Source: an uncultured Massilia sp. (lineage in GTDB: Bacteria; Pseudomonadota; Gammaproteobacteria; Burkholderiales; Burkholderiaceae_D). From it: a stretch of DNA of 64,000 nt. Below the pieces are notes generated by a model, which had not been told where the DNA came from, ran no database searches, and saw nothing but the letters and a program-made list of their open reading frames with translations. Where the stretch lies: positions 1 through 64,000 of the forward strand of contig NZ_CAJYEB010000001.1 of the NCBI RefSeq assembly GCF_913773735.1, written 5' to 3'. A program made the position numbers and the translations under genes. Of the stretch, positions 1-10,578 are shown piece after piece (within the stretch, counting starts at the first letter, position 1; every line of letters begins with the position of its first letter).

Positions 1-66
1 ACCGCGCTCCGCCACCTGCTTGACCGCCGCGATCTTGAATTCCTCTGTGTACCGCTTTCCGCTCAT
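1..66 (-). CDS. IS3-family transposase OrfA, N-terminal fragment
   Basis: The first 22 codons of a transposase OrfA are visible on the minus strand, reading MSGKRYTEEFKIAAVKQVAE and then running off the left edge. This is the usual opening of the helix-turn-helix Tnp_1 subunit of IS3/IS911-type elements, which is normally joined to OrfB by programmed frameshifting. An AAGGAGAAGGT stretch just before the ATG makes a good ribosome binding site. It is too short to identify the exact IS. It is not in the ORF track because it is cut by the window edge. Confidence 0.8.
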   Translation of the reverse strand, partial: MSGKRYTEEFKIAAVKQVAERG

Positions 67-126
67 ACCTTCTCCTTGTGCCCAACATTATGGCTCAGGA
101 GTGTCTACGGTAGTCGTGGCGATTCA
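1..126 (-). mobile_element. IS3-family insertion sequence, one end only
   Basis: This is the 5' end of an IS3-family element read on the minus strand; the rest lies left of the window. It carries the start of the orfA transposase at 66. About 60 bases beyond the start codon is a terminal-repeat-like sequence that on the minus strand begins TGAATCGCCACGACTACCGT and continues with AGACACTCC, the style seen in IS3-subgroup ends. VgrG homology begins directly after base 126, so I place the element boundary there. The other end and the target duplication cannot be seen. Family assignment is strong; the exact terminal base is inferred. Confidence 0.8.
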
Positions 127-2359
127 CTTACGCGAACAGACGGAAGTCATTTTTCGGGACTACGGTACTTATTCTCAATGGGACTGGCGCGTGACGGGCG
201 ACGATCCTTTCATGACCGATGCCTGTCAGTTTGACGAAACCGACTTCAATTACCTGAGCCGCCGCTGGGAGGCGGCAGGCTGGTATTACTGGTACGAACA
301 CGACGCCACTGGGCACAAGCTCATCGTCAGCAGTGATTCCACGCGGGCTCCGGCGCTCGATGGTGGCGCGGAAGTGCGTTTTCATGGCGAAGGTGGCGCT
401 CTGGAAGAGGATGCAATTGATCGCTGGTCGCCAGTGCGACAGACGATGCCCTCCAGCTTTGCTTTGAACGGTTTCAACTTCAAGGATCCACGACCGTCCA
501 GTATCACCATTCCCACCTTGAACCAGCAGGGCAAGGTCCCAGAGATCGAATCCTATGAATACGCCGGCGCTTACGGTTTCAAAAACTTCCAGGATGGCGA
601 TGCTCAGTGTCGAATCAGGATGGAAGAAATCGAAGCCATTGCCAAGCACATCGAGGCGGAAGGTAATAACCGTTTCCTGATGCCGGGCCGCTGGTTTCAA
701 CTGGTCGAGCACTTCAATCACGGTGTTTATGGCCGAAGCAGCGATGCTCGTAAGGACGACTTCGTAATCTTATCGGTCCGCCACATCGCCACCAACAACT
801 ATTTGCAGGAAGAAGATGAGAAAACGCTCTATCGCAATTGGTTGACGTGCACCCGCAAGAATATTCCTTGGAGACCAGGCCGAAACTTCAACAGCACGGA
901 TACCAAAATCCTCGCACCTCAAACTGCCGTTGTCGTCGGCCCCTCTGGTTCGGATAGCATCCATACCGATGAATACGGTCGGATACGGGTGCAATTCCAT
1001 TGGGACCGGGAAGGCGACAACGACGACCGCAGCTCTGCCTGGATACGGGTATCTAGTTCCTGGGCTGGAGCCGAGCTTGGCGCCGCTGCGATTCCAAGAG
1101 TGGGAACTGAAGTCATCGTCCAATGGCTGGGCGGATGCCCCGACCGTCCGATTATCACAGGAGCGGTATTCAATGAGCACAACATGCCGCCGTGGACTGT
1201 GCCAACACAACAGGCGTTGACTGGCTTTCGAAGCCGCGAGTTAACGCCAAATGGCGGCAATGCTCCCGCTGGGCGGAGCAATCACTTGGTCCTCGACGAC
1301 ACTAATGGACAGATCCAGGCGCAGCTCAAGAGCGATCATTTGTACAGCCAGCTCTCGCTCGGGTATATCACACGAATCGAAGATAACCGTGGCCGAAAGG
1401 ATGCACGAGGAGAAGGCTGGGAACTGCGAACCGACGGGCATGGGGTACTGCGCTCGGCAGACGGAATGCTCGTTACTACCGAGCGGCGCGATCGTGGCCA
1501 ATCTCACATTACCGATATGGGGGAGACCCTCCAGCGCTTAGCAGATGCTCACCATCTGCATGAAAGACAAGCTAAGGAGGCTATCGGGCAGGAAGCCCAA
1601 GAATGGGGACATCAGGATGAAGTAGCCGATATTTTGCATAGCCAGAATAAAGCCGTAGCTGGGACCGTAGGACAATTTCCAGAACTGTCTACTCCTCATC
1701 TTGTTCTCGCAAGTGCGGCCGGACTTGTTACCTCAACGGTACAGTCCACTCACCTATCGAGCGAGGAGCAAATCGCTCTCATTGCCAAGAGAGATGTATC
1801 AATTGCCGCTGGCGACAGCCTCTTTGCAAGTGTGACGCAAACCTTGAGATTATTCGTGAGAAACGCAGGGATGAAGTTTCTTGCAGCAGCAGGAAAAATT
1901 TCTGTCGTAGCAAAGCAGGATGATATTGAGCTCATCGCAGCAAAAGTCCTTACACTCATCAGCCAAACGGAGTGGATTGATTTGAAAGGAAAAAAAGGCA
2001 TCCGCCTGCATGGGGCAGGTTCTATGGTGGAAATCAGTGATAAAGTTCAGTTCTTCACTGCATCGCCAACATTATTCCATGGCAACCTTGAAACCTTGGG
2101 GGCATCCCCGCGTCCACATACCCGTGCTGCAACTCATACTACTTCCTCTCCATCACCTTTACCTCACGACAACCAGACATTTGACGAGCAATTTCAACTG
2201 ATTGGATCTGATGGGCACACTCCAATCGTCAATCGTCGATACCGCATTACCGCTGACAACGGACAAACGTGGGAAGGAAGAAGTGACGACCGTGGCTTGA
2301 CGCAGCGTGTTGTTACACGTTCTTCCGCAAAGCTTTCCCTTCTACTGCTTCCAGACTAA
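127..2359 (+). pseudogene. vgrG: Type VI secretion tip protein VgrG, 5' end removed by IS3
   Basis: VgrG trimers form the puncturing tip of the T6SS needle and carry effectors. The visible part starts inside the gp27-like region (CQFDETDFNYLSRRWEAAGW, YYWYEH) and continues through the gp5/OB-fold Vgr core (DEYGRIRVQFHWDREG, WAGAELGAAAIPRVGTEV, DRPIITGAVFNEHN). A DUF2345-type beta-helix with many alternating A/V/I segments follows, and then a C-terminal transthyretin-like extension (NRRYRITADNGQTW, SDDRGLT) of the type that docks cargo. Roughly the first 130-150 residues of a normal VgrG are missing, replaced by IS sequence. The ORF-track start at 20 lies inside the IS, so a chimeric product is possible but probably not functional. 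The effector gene starts 19 bases downstream. Confidence 0.88.
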
Positions 2360-2378
2360 CAATCCTTTAGAGGTTCAC

Positions 2379-3305
2379 ATGTCCGAAGTAATTGTCGGTC
2401 AAGCTAATACAAATCTTACCCCTGGCTCAGTCGCTGCGGTAAAAATTGATGACTACATTTGCACTCTCGGTTTAGAGGAAAATGAATTTGGGGACACTCT
2501 TCCAATAATCCCTACTACTGCCCGGACGGAGCGGAATAAGATTCTTTACCACCTCCGCATTAAGGCCACGCTAACCCGTCAAACTGACGGGAGCCCGGTA
2601 CCAAGCTATAAGTTTTCCATTAGATCTAACCGGGCGAGCGATCGAATAGAGTCAAAAGGACAGACAAACGCGCAGGGAGAAGTGACATTCACCTTAGTTA
2701 CGCGAGAACCTGGCGAATTAGAGCTAACAACCCCAACTGTCGGGATTTCACTACTCCCCTTCTCAATCAAACTCCAGCAAGCGTGGTATGAGTCACCCTT
2801 CCTCATCACTGGCTATAACGTTTGCGATGAAAGCGATTTTTCCGGACAGCTAGTTGAGGGAAAAGGTCTCGATGAGAAGCACAAAGATGATTTCCTGTAT
2901 GGTGCCGCAGGGGTGGCCATGCAGGGAACAGGCAAGACCACTCAAGGAAGATACGTTCGACTAAATAACAAGCCCGGGGGTTGGCAAACGAACAAGAAAG
3001 GAAGTCCTGAACGCTTGGCAAATCCGTCTGCAGCAGAATTTGCTTACGCAAGTGGGGTTCATGGGAAGTACGATGATCTCAAAGAAAATTATTCGATTGC
3101 CGTTGACAAGGCCGTGATTCCCAAAAAAGCAAAGGTCGAGATAGACGGACTCGGAGAACGTGTGGCAGATGACTCCGGTGGCGCGATCGACCTATACCAC
3201 ATAGACAATTTTCTTGGCTCAGGTAAGGCAGTAGTGAAAACCTGGCTAAAAGGTGGAATAAACGGGACAAAACGACGGGTAAAATACCTTGGGAACAGCA
3301 AATGA
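2379..3305 (+). CDS. Candidate T6SS effector with Ig-like and 3D (lytic transglycosylase-like) domains
   Basis: A 308-residue protein directly behind vgrG. I start it at MSEVIVGQ (TTTAGAGG upstream) rather than the earlier in-frame ATG at 2307, which overlaps vgrG. Residues about 50-130 look like a bacterial Ig-like/invasin repeat (DGSPVPSYKF, TNAQGEVTFTLVT, PGELELTTPTVG). Residues about 140-300 resemble the 3D/double-psi barrel domain of MltA and RpfB: TGYN near its start, a VIPKKAKVEIDG strand, then VADDSGGAIDLYHID with the paired aspartates of that family. This suggests cleavage of peptidoglycan in the target periplasm. Position behind vgrG and an ATGA overlap with an exported protein support an effector-immunity pair. 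The domain calls are mine by eye; the effector role is inference. Confidence 0.66.
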   Translation: MSEVIVGQANTNLTPGSVAAVKIDDYICTLGLEENEFGDTLPIIPTTARTERNKILYHLRIKATLTRQTDGSPVPSYKFSIRSNRASDRIESKGQTNAQGEVTFTLVTREPGELELTTPTVGISLLPFSIKLQQAWYESPFLITGYNVCDESDFSGQLVEGKGLDEKHKDDFLYGAAGVAMQGTGKTTQGRYVRLNNKPGGWQTNKKGSPERLANPSAAEFAYASGVHGKYDDLKENYSIAVDKAVIPKKAKVEIDGLGERVADDSGGAIDLYHIDNFLGSGKAVVKTWLKGGINGTKRRVKYLGNSK

Positions 3306-3787
3306 AAACAACATCTCGATCTTTATGCACTCTAATATTAGTATTGCTGGCCAACTACGCTGAAGCAGAAGAGTTAAAAAAGATTTATTTGGACCAGAAG
3401 AATAATGTTCACATACTGACACAAAAAGGCGAGCATCGACAGCTCACTCATAAGGGCAATGCAAGTACGCCGAAGCTTGCGCCAGACAATGAAACCGTTG
3501 CTTGGCTCAAATTAAACATATGGAGAGCGGAAGGTGATGACAAACCTGGATCCGAAGAGCTCGTCATTTACCGCAATGGAAAATCAGCATCAATAAAGTG
3601 CACACCTTTTATCCGTGATTACTGGTTCTGGCAAAATGGCCGCCAAATCGCAATTGACTGTGGAGGAAGACACTTCGCGGGCCGCGAAATTCTTTACGAC
3701 GCCAGAACCTTGAAAGAACTCGCGAACTTCGACCAAGCCGAAGTCCCATTAGAAAAGCGCCCGGATTGGTCGAACAGTGACGACTAA
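3302..3787 (+). CDS. Exported protein, candidate immunity protein for the 3D-domain effector
   Basis: 161 residues with a signal peptide (MKTTSRSLCTLILVLLANYA, cleavage probably after AEA). The mature part has a TolB/WD40-like beta-propeller flavour (RQLTHKGNASTPKLAPDNET, VAWLKLN) and two cysteines (SIKCTPF, AIDCGG) that could form a disulfide. Its ATG overlaps the effector stop codon (ATGA), so the two are translationally coupled. Immunity proteins against peptidoglycan-degrading T6SS effectors are periplasmic and encoded directly downstream, which fits. I do not recognise a named immunity family, so the role rests on gene order and export signal. Confidence 0.6.
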   Translation: MKTTSRSLCTLILVLLANYAEAEELKKIYLDQKNNVHILTQKGEHRQLTHKGNASTPKLAPDNETVAWLKLNIWRAEGDDKPGSEELVIYRNGKSASIKCTPFIRDYWFWQNGRQIAIDCGGRHFAGREILYDARTLKELANFDQAEVPLEKRPDWSNSDD

Positions 3788-3856
3788 TCAGCAACCAAGT
3801 GAAATAAATGTCGCTTACTACGATTGCCTCGCAACAAGTGTACAAAGAGGAACGAT

Positions 3857-4111
3857 ATGATCCATGAAGGGCGTCGTGTTATTCGCTTGAACGACAAAAC
3901 CGATCACGGCGGGCAGGTTGTCTTTGTTTCATCGGGGACCGTTGTCCTAGGCATCGAAGCAGCGCTTGCGGACGATATGACCTATTGTCCAAAATGCAAA
4001 GGAAACTTTCCCATCAAACCAGACGGTGCCGGAGCCAAGCATATCGGACGCCCCTATGCATATGATAGTGATCAGACTGCATGTGGTGCGAAACTGATCT
4101 CTTCGCTTTGA
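3857..4111 (+). CDS. PAAR-domain T6SS spike protein
   Basis: An 84-residue PAAR-like protein. PAAR proteins cap the VgrG trimer and sharpen the tip. The order of motifs is typical: an N-terminal RVIRLNDKTDHGGQV, a central cysteine pair (YCPKCKG), and a terminal TACGAKLISSL. The second PAAR in this window, at 6283, has the same layout. I choose the ATG at 3857 because GAGGAACG sits just before it; the longer ORF at 3824 adds 11 residues without a binding site. The gene closes the vgrG-effector-immunity-PAAR module and is the last gene before the tRNA-Lys scar. Confidence 0.85.
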   Translation: MIHEGRRVIRLNDKTDHGGQVVFVSSGTVVLGIEAALADDMTYCPKCKGNFPIKPDGAGAKHIGRPYAYDSDQTACGAKLISSL

Positions 4112-4322
4112 TTGTTGCTAGCCTACCTATCGGCGGCATTCCTTGATATAGATCACCGTCATTACGCTGGGCATATGAGACGTGGTCGAGCACAACCTAT
4201 GTGATGCATTGGTGACGTGAAATCGGTCAACTACCGGCCGCTACCCTTGGGTAAGATTGAATGATCAGTTTGGCAAGCGCTGCAAGTCATTGATTAATAA
4301 ATTTTCCCTAACCCGACCCAGC
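4112..4322. other. AT-rich island edge, no gene seen
   Basis: About 210 bases between the first PAAR gene and the tRNA-Lys fragment. Composition is markedly more AT-rich than anything to the right (for example CATTGATTAATAAATTTTCC just before the fragment). No integrase gene, no convincing ORF and no clear terminator were found. It is best read as the right margin of an integrated island. Confidence 0.5.
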
Positions 4323-4369
4323 GACTTTTAATCCGTTGGTCGCTGGTTCGAGCCCAGCACGGCCTACCA
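4323..4369 (+). pseudogene. 3' fragment of tRNA-Lys(UUU), probable island attachment site
   Basis: The sequence from GACTTTTAATCCG to the CCA end is identical to the anticodon-arm-to-3' part of the two intact tRNA-Lys genes at 10439 and 11697. Its 5' half (acceptor 5' strand and D arm) is missing. Identity with the first intact gene continues 11 bases past CCA, giving 58 identical bases (4323-4380), and then into a closely similar terminator hairpin. Tyrosine-recombinase islands typically leave this kind of 3' tRNA piece at their far end. The base-composition change at the same point supports this. The intact partner gene would lie left of the window. Confidence 0.72.
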
Positions 4370-4379
4370 AGATTCAGCG

Positions 4380-4412
4380 AAAACGCCAGCCTTCGGGCTG
4401 GCGTTTTTGTTT
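4380..4412 (+). terminator. Rho-independent terminator of the tRNA-Lys fragment
   Basis: A perfect 12-bp stem AAAACGCCAGCC / GGCTGGCGTTTT with a TTCG loop, followed by a T-rich run (TTGTTTTG). It corresponds to the terminator of the intact tRNA-Lys gene at 10523, differing in the loop and outer stem. Confidence 0.8.
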
Positions 4413-4534
4413 TGGGCGTCGGCCGACGCTCTCCATTCTCTCCCTCCCCGTGCTGCCATTGCCGTGATCGGCCGGCTGCGACGAGCTTGCCAGCAAGTTG
4501 CGTCAGCTCAAGTTTCACCTGTACACGTCCTTGA

Positions 4535-4651
4535 ATAATTACAAGGTTCTCAACGACAGGGAGCGTTGCGCGCTCGTTCCACAGCGCGATCTACGGCGGG
4601 CGCAACAATCACAGCCACGTCATGGCCTACGATGTGGCGATGGAGAAAACG
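4535..4651 (+). pseudogene. C-terminal remnant of a Tle3-like T6SS lipase (tentative)
   Basis: In the reading frame that later becomes the Tla3-like gene, the 39 codons upstream are open and read TTGSVARSFHSAIYGGRNNH and then AYDVAM. This resembles the extreme C-terminus of DUF3274/Tle3-type lipases as I remember them (a histidine-rich HSAI segment followed by AYD). A Tle3 gene normally sits just before Tla3. No lipase body with a GxSxG motif is present upstream, since a stop and the tRNA scar intervene. It therefore looks like the tail of a deleted effector gene, fused in frame to the adapter ORF. The family call rests on memory only. Confidence 0.4.
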
Positions 4652-6286
4652 ATGAGCAAACCATGGTGGATCCTCGCGATCACGCTGGGAATTGGGCTGG
4701 TGCTTGGCGGGCGCTGGGTGCTGGCGGCGCGCGAAGCCGATGCGCGCCAGGCGCAAGCCAGGGCCGCGGCATCGAAGGCGAGCGAGCAGCTGGCAGCGGC
4801 ACGTACCGAACAGGGACGACGGGAGTATGTCCTGGAAGTGATCAACCTGGGCGTCACGCTGGACAAATACCGGCAGGGCAAGCTATGGGACGCCCTGCAA
4901 TCCGGCAATCCTTACACGTCGCTGCGCGAGCAGGATCCGAAAAAATACCCTTGGACGAACACGGACAAGCTCGGCATGAGCGGCGGCCGCAGTGGCGCCA
5001 CGCTGGAAAATGGCGCCGCCTATACCGTCCTGGAATGGGGAACGCCGGTCTTCAACGCGAGGCCTCCCGACATGAGCAAATACGCCAACCATCCGCTCAA
5101 ACCGAATATGGGATTTGCTGCGGGGACAGAATCCTCCGGCATGATAGCGAGCCTTTTCGTGGCCGGCCCGGCACGCTTCGCCGAGCGCCCGGACCGCATC
5201 CTCGACGACGTCTTCGACTTCTTCGATGCCAATCCGGACATTCCCTATGTCGTCTTGAACTCGAATGACGGCATGAGCGTGCGAGAGTCCTCTCTCCCTT
5301 CCGGATCGCCACCGCTCGTCAAGGACGGCTACTACGTCCCCGACATGCCCGACGCCTCGGCACTGTTCGTCCTGGCCCGCCGCGAGCGGGTCGATCCGAT
5401 CCGGCCATTCGCCTACGATGATATCGACGACTACCGCACGCCCATGGATGTGCTGAACCGCGACGGCATCGCACGACGCCTTTTCCTGGGCTACCTCGAC
5501 CTGGAACGCTCCGTGCCCCAGCCGGATGAACCCGGTCTGCCGGACCGGCGCAAGGTCACCGTCGCCGAATGGCTGGACTTCGCCGCCAAGTTCAGCGTAC
5601 GCCCGGACATCCGCGGCACCGGCGAAATCAGTTTTCTCGACCGTGAATTCAAGGCCAAGCACCGCCCTCCACGAGACTGGAAGCCCACGCCCTGGTTCCC
5701 CGTCCCATGGAGCAAGAAGCAACTCGGCGAATTCGACCGAATGACCACGCGCGGCTTCGTCCACCGGCCCGTCTTCGTGAAGACCACCGACGAACACGGC
5801 AAGCCATTGTCCCGCCGCGAGGCGCGCCAACAGGCGCTGATGGAAGGGTTGCAGGAAGCGCTGCGCACGCTGCCGGAAGCCGAGCGGGCCAAGGCGCCGG
5901 CACGCGTCATCGTCGCCACCAACAACCAGACCGCGCAGCTGGTTGCGCTCGAAGGCATGCTGCACCAGTATGCCGCGCAGGGTGGCCCCGAGATCGACAG
6001 CGGCAGGCTCGACCAGTTCATCAACATCGACCGGCGCCTCGGCAATACCGGGGCGGCCACGTTGTTCATGGAAATGGCGATCGGCGTGATCGGCAGCTAT
6101 CGCGCCGGCGGACCCAGCCTGGCGATCAACCTGCGCGATCCGCACGAGGCGACCTTCATGTTCATCAGCCCGCCGTCCGACGAACGACGCGAGGCCCAGA
6201 AAAGCCGGGGTGACGTGTTCCGCAGCGTCCGGTCGCCGGCGAGCGACCTGGACAACTATGCCGTACCGACGGCGACACAACCATGA
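4652..6286 (+). CDS. DUF2875 protein, Tla3-like T6SS lipase adapter
   Basis: 544 residues. Type VI lipase adapter proteins of the Tla3/DUF2875 family help load Tle3-type lipases onto VgrG. One N-terminal transmembrane helix (ILAITLGIGLVLGGRWVLA) is followed by a short helical, Ala-rich segment and a large periplasm-facing domain. Characteristic stretches are YTVLEWGTPVFNARPP, PDIPYVVLNSNDG, ATLFMEMAIGVIGSYR and EATFMFISPPSD. I prefer the ATG at 4652, which has GGAGAA seven bases ahead, over the ORF-track start at 4622, which lies in the presumed lipase tail. The stop overlaps the downstream PAAR gene by ATGA. The cognate lipase appears to be missing, so the adapter may be an orphan. Confidence 0.72.
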   Translation: MSKPWWILAITLGIGLVLGGRWVLAAREADARQAQARAAASKASEQLAAARTEQGRREYVLEVINLGVTLDKYRQGKLWDALQSGNPYTSLREQDPKKYPWTNTDKLGMSGGRSGATLENGAAYTVLEWGTPVFNARPPDMSKYANHPLKPNMGFAAGTESSGMIASLFVAGPARFAERPDRILDDVFDFFDANPDIPYVVLNSNDGMSVRESSLPSGSPPLVKDGYYVPDMPDASALFVLARRERVDPIRPFAYDDIDDYRTPMDVLNRDGIARRLFLGYLDLERSVPQPDEPGLPDRRKVTVAEWLDFAAKFSVRPDIRGTGEISFLDREFKAKHRPPRDWKPTPWFPVPWSKKQLGEFDRMTTRGFVHRPVFVKTTDEHGKPLSRREARQQALMEGLQEALRTLPEAERAKAPARVIVATNNQTAQLVALEGMLHQYAAQGGPEIDSGRLDQFINIDRRLGNTGAATLFMEMAIGVIGSYRAGGPSLAINLRDPHEATFMFISPPSDERREAQKSRGDVFRSVRSPASDLDNYAVPTATQP

Positions 6287-6552
6287 AAAACGTCATCCGG
6301 CTCGGCGATGCCACCTCCCACGGCGGCAAGGTGATCGGCGCCGACGCCACCCATTTCAAGGTCCACGGGATTCCGGTGGCGTGCGTGGGCGATGCGTGCA
6401 GTTGCCCTATGCCGGGTCATGCCGGCTGCACGATCGCGACGGGCTCCGCCCACCACCTGATCGGCGGGAAAAGCATCGCTTTCGACGGCGACAGTCTCAG
6501 TTGCGGAGCAAAGCTGATCTCCAGCTTTCCGCACTTCAGTGCGAACAGATGA
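6283..6552 (+). CDS. PAAR-domain T6SS spike protein
   Basis: An 89-residue PAAR protein with the usual motif order: VIRLGDATSHGGKVIGAD, VACVGDACSCP, HAGCTIATGSAHHLIGGKSI and LSCGAKLIS. It would cap a VgrG trimer. The ATG overlaps the Tla3-like stop codon (ATGA), so the two are translated together. The gene ends 15 bases before the stop of the convergent hybrid kinase. It is more GC-rich than the PAAR at 3857 and therefore comes from a different background. Confidence 0.88.
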   Translation: MKNVIRLGDATSHGGKVIGADATHFKVHGIPVACVGDACSCPMPGHAGCTIATGSAHHLIGGKSIAFDGDSLSCGAKLISSFPHFSANR

Positions 6553-6567
6553 CACGGAAACGATGGC

Positions 6568-9711
<3,144 letters not shown>

Positions 9712-9988
9712 CGGAGCGCCATTTTTGACGAAAAGTCTACCTATACCACATCAGGAGGCCGCGCATCGTATTGGACATTGCAGATTTTCATCATTTGAAT
9801 CCATTGCGCAGGAATGATACCGATCAGAACCAAAAGTTGCATGGAGTCAATATTAAAATCCGACCGTTGGCTAGACTGGCTTGCGGTGATACGGAACCGC
9901 CGGCGCCCGCGCCGAGTCCAAAAAGCCGGGTAGCCGCCATGTGCCGGCGCCCATCGACGAGCAGGTTTTTCCAACTCCTGGAGCAATC

Positions 9989-10363
9989 ATGAACCGACCG
10001 ATGCGTTATCTTGCCGCCTTCGTCCTGTCCGGCGCCGCCCATGCGGCGCCCGCCACCCCGCCGCTGCACGCCACGGCCCAGCAGATGGCCGACCTCGAGG
10101 GCAGCTACGTCCTCGACAACGGCCAGCGCGCCGACATCGTCGTGCTGGACGGACGGCTGTACATCGCGCTGCCGCGCCAGCGCAAGGAACTCGTGCTGGT
10201 CGCGCCCGGCCAGTTCGCCTCGCGCGACGGCAGGGTGACGGTGCGGCCCCATTCGGATGGCGGCGAAGACCGGATCCTGCTCGGCTACCAGCCGGCCCGC
10301 CAGGCCGGCACGCCGGTGCAGCTGGCGTCGGGCACGCGGCGCGGCCGGGGCGGCGTCGACTGA
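9989..10363 (+). CDS. Small exported protein of unknown function
   Basis: 124 residues with a signal peptide (MNRPMRYLAAFVLSGAAHA, cleavage after the AHA motif). The mature part, LEGSYVLDNGQRADIVVLDG and LYIALPRQRKELVLV, looks like a small beta-rich domain. I use the ATG at 9989, preceded by CTGGAGCAATC, instead of the ORF-track start 48 bases earlier. It stands alone, 75 bases before a tRNA gene, and is divergent from the hybrid kinase. I do not recognise a family. Confidence 0.7.
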   Translation: MNRPMRYLAAFVLSGAAHAAPATPPLHATAQQMADLEGSYVLDNGQRADIVVLDGRLYIALPRQRKELVLVAPGQFASRDGRVTVRPHSDGGEDRILLGYQPARQAGTPVQLASGTRRGRGGVD

Positions 10364-10397
10364 CCGCGGAAAATTGCACGCGATCGCAATAAAGTAC

Positions 10398-10425
10398 TTG
10401 GCAGGACGCGCCGACCCGCTATAAT
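10398..10425 (+). promoter_or_regulatory. Promoter of the first tRNA-Lys gene
   Basis: TTGGCA (10398-10403), a 16-base spacer, and a perfect TATAAT (10420-10425), 13 bases before the tRNA. The second tRNA-Lys has the same arrangement, ACTTGGC then GCTATAATGC, at the same spacing. Confidence 0.8.
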
Positions 10426-10438
10426 GCACGCCTTCTCA

Positions 10439-10514
10439 GGGTCGTTAGCTCAGTTGGTAGAGCAGCGGACTTTTAATCCGTTGGTCGCTGGTTCGAGCCC
10501 AGCACGGCCTACCA
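10439..10514 (+). tRNA. tRNA-Lys(UUU)
   Basis: A 76-base tRNA with a 7-bp acceptor stem (GGGTCGT / ACGGCCT, with wobbles), an AGCTC D arm, anticodon loop CTTTTAA (TTT, lysine), a GGTTCGAGCC T arm and an encoded CCA end. It is identical in sequence to the gene at 11697. Its 3' part and downstream flank are duplicated at 4323. Confidence 0.97.
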
Positions 10515-10522
10515 AGATTCAG

Positions 10523-10558
10523 CGACAACGCCAGCCTCCGGGCTGGCGTTGTCGTTTC
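10523..10558 (+). terminator. Terminator after tRNA-Lys
   Basis: A perfect 14-bp stem, CGACAACGCCAGCC / GGCTGGCGTTGTCG, with a TCCG loop followed by TTTCC. It lies 8 bases after the CCA end, and also faces the convergent GGDEF gene. Confidence 0.85.
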
Positions 10559-10578
10559 CGTCTCCCCTGCCGCCGTCC

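Noticed and set aside
20-126. The ORF-track start of VgrG at base 20
   Set aside because: Bases 1-126 belong to an IS3 end on the other strand, so the first 36 residues are not VgrG.
4498-5268. A 256-aa ORF overlapping the Tla3-like gene
   Set aside because: It is out of frame with the recognised DUF2875 protein, and is Arg/Gly/Gln-rich with no domain.
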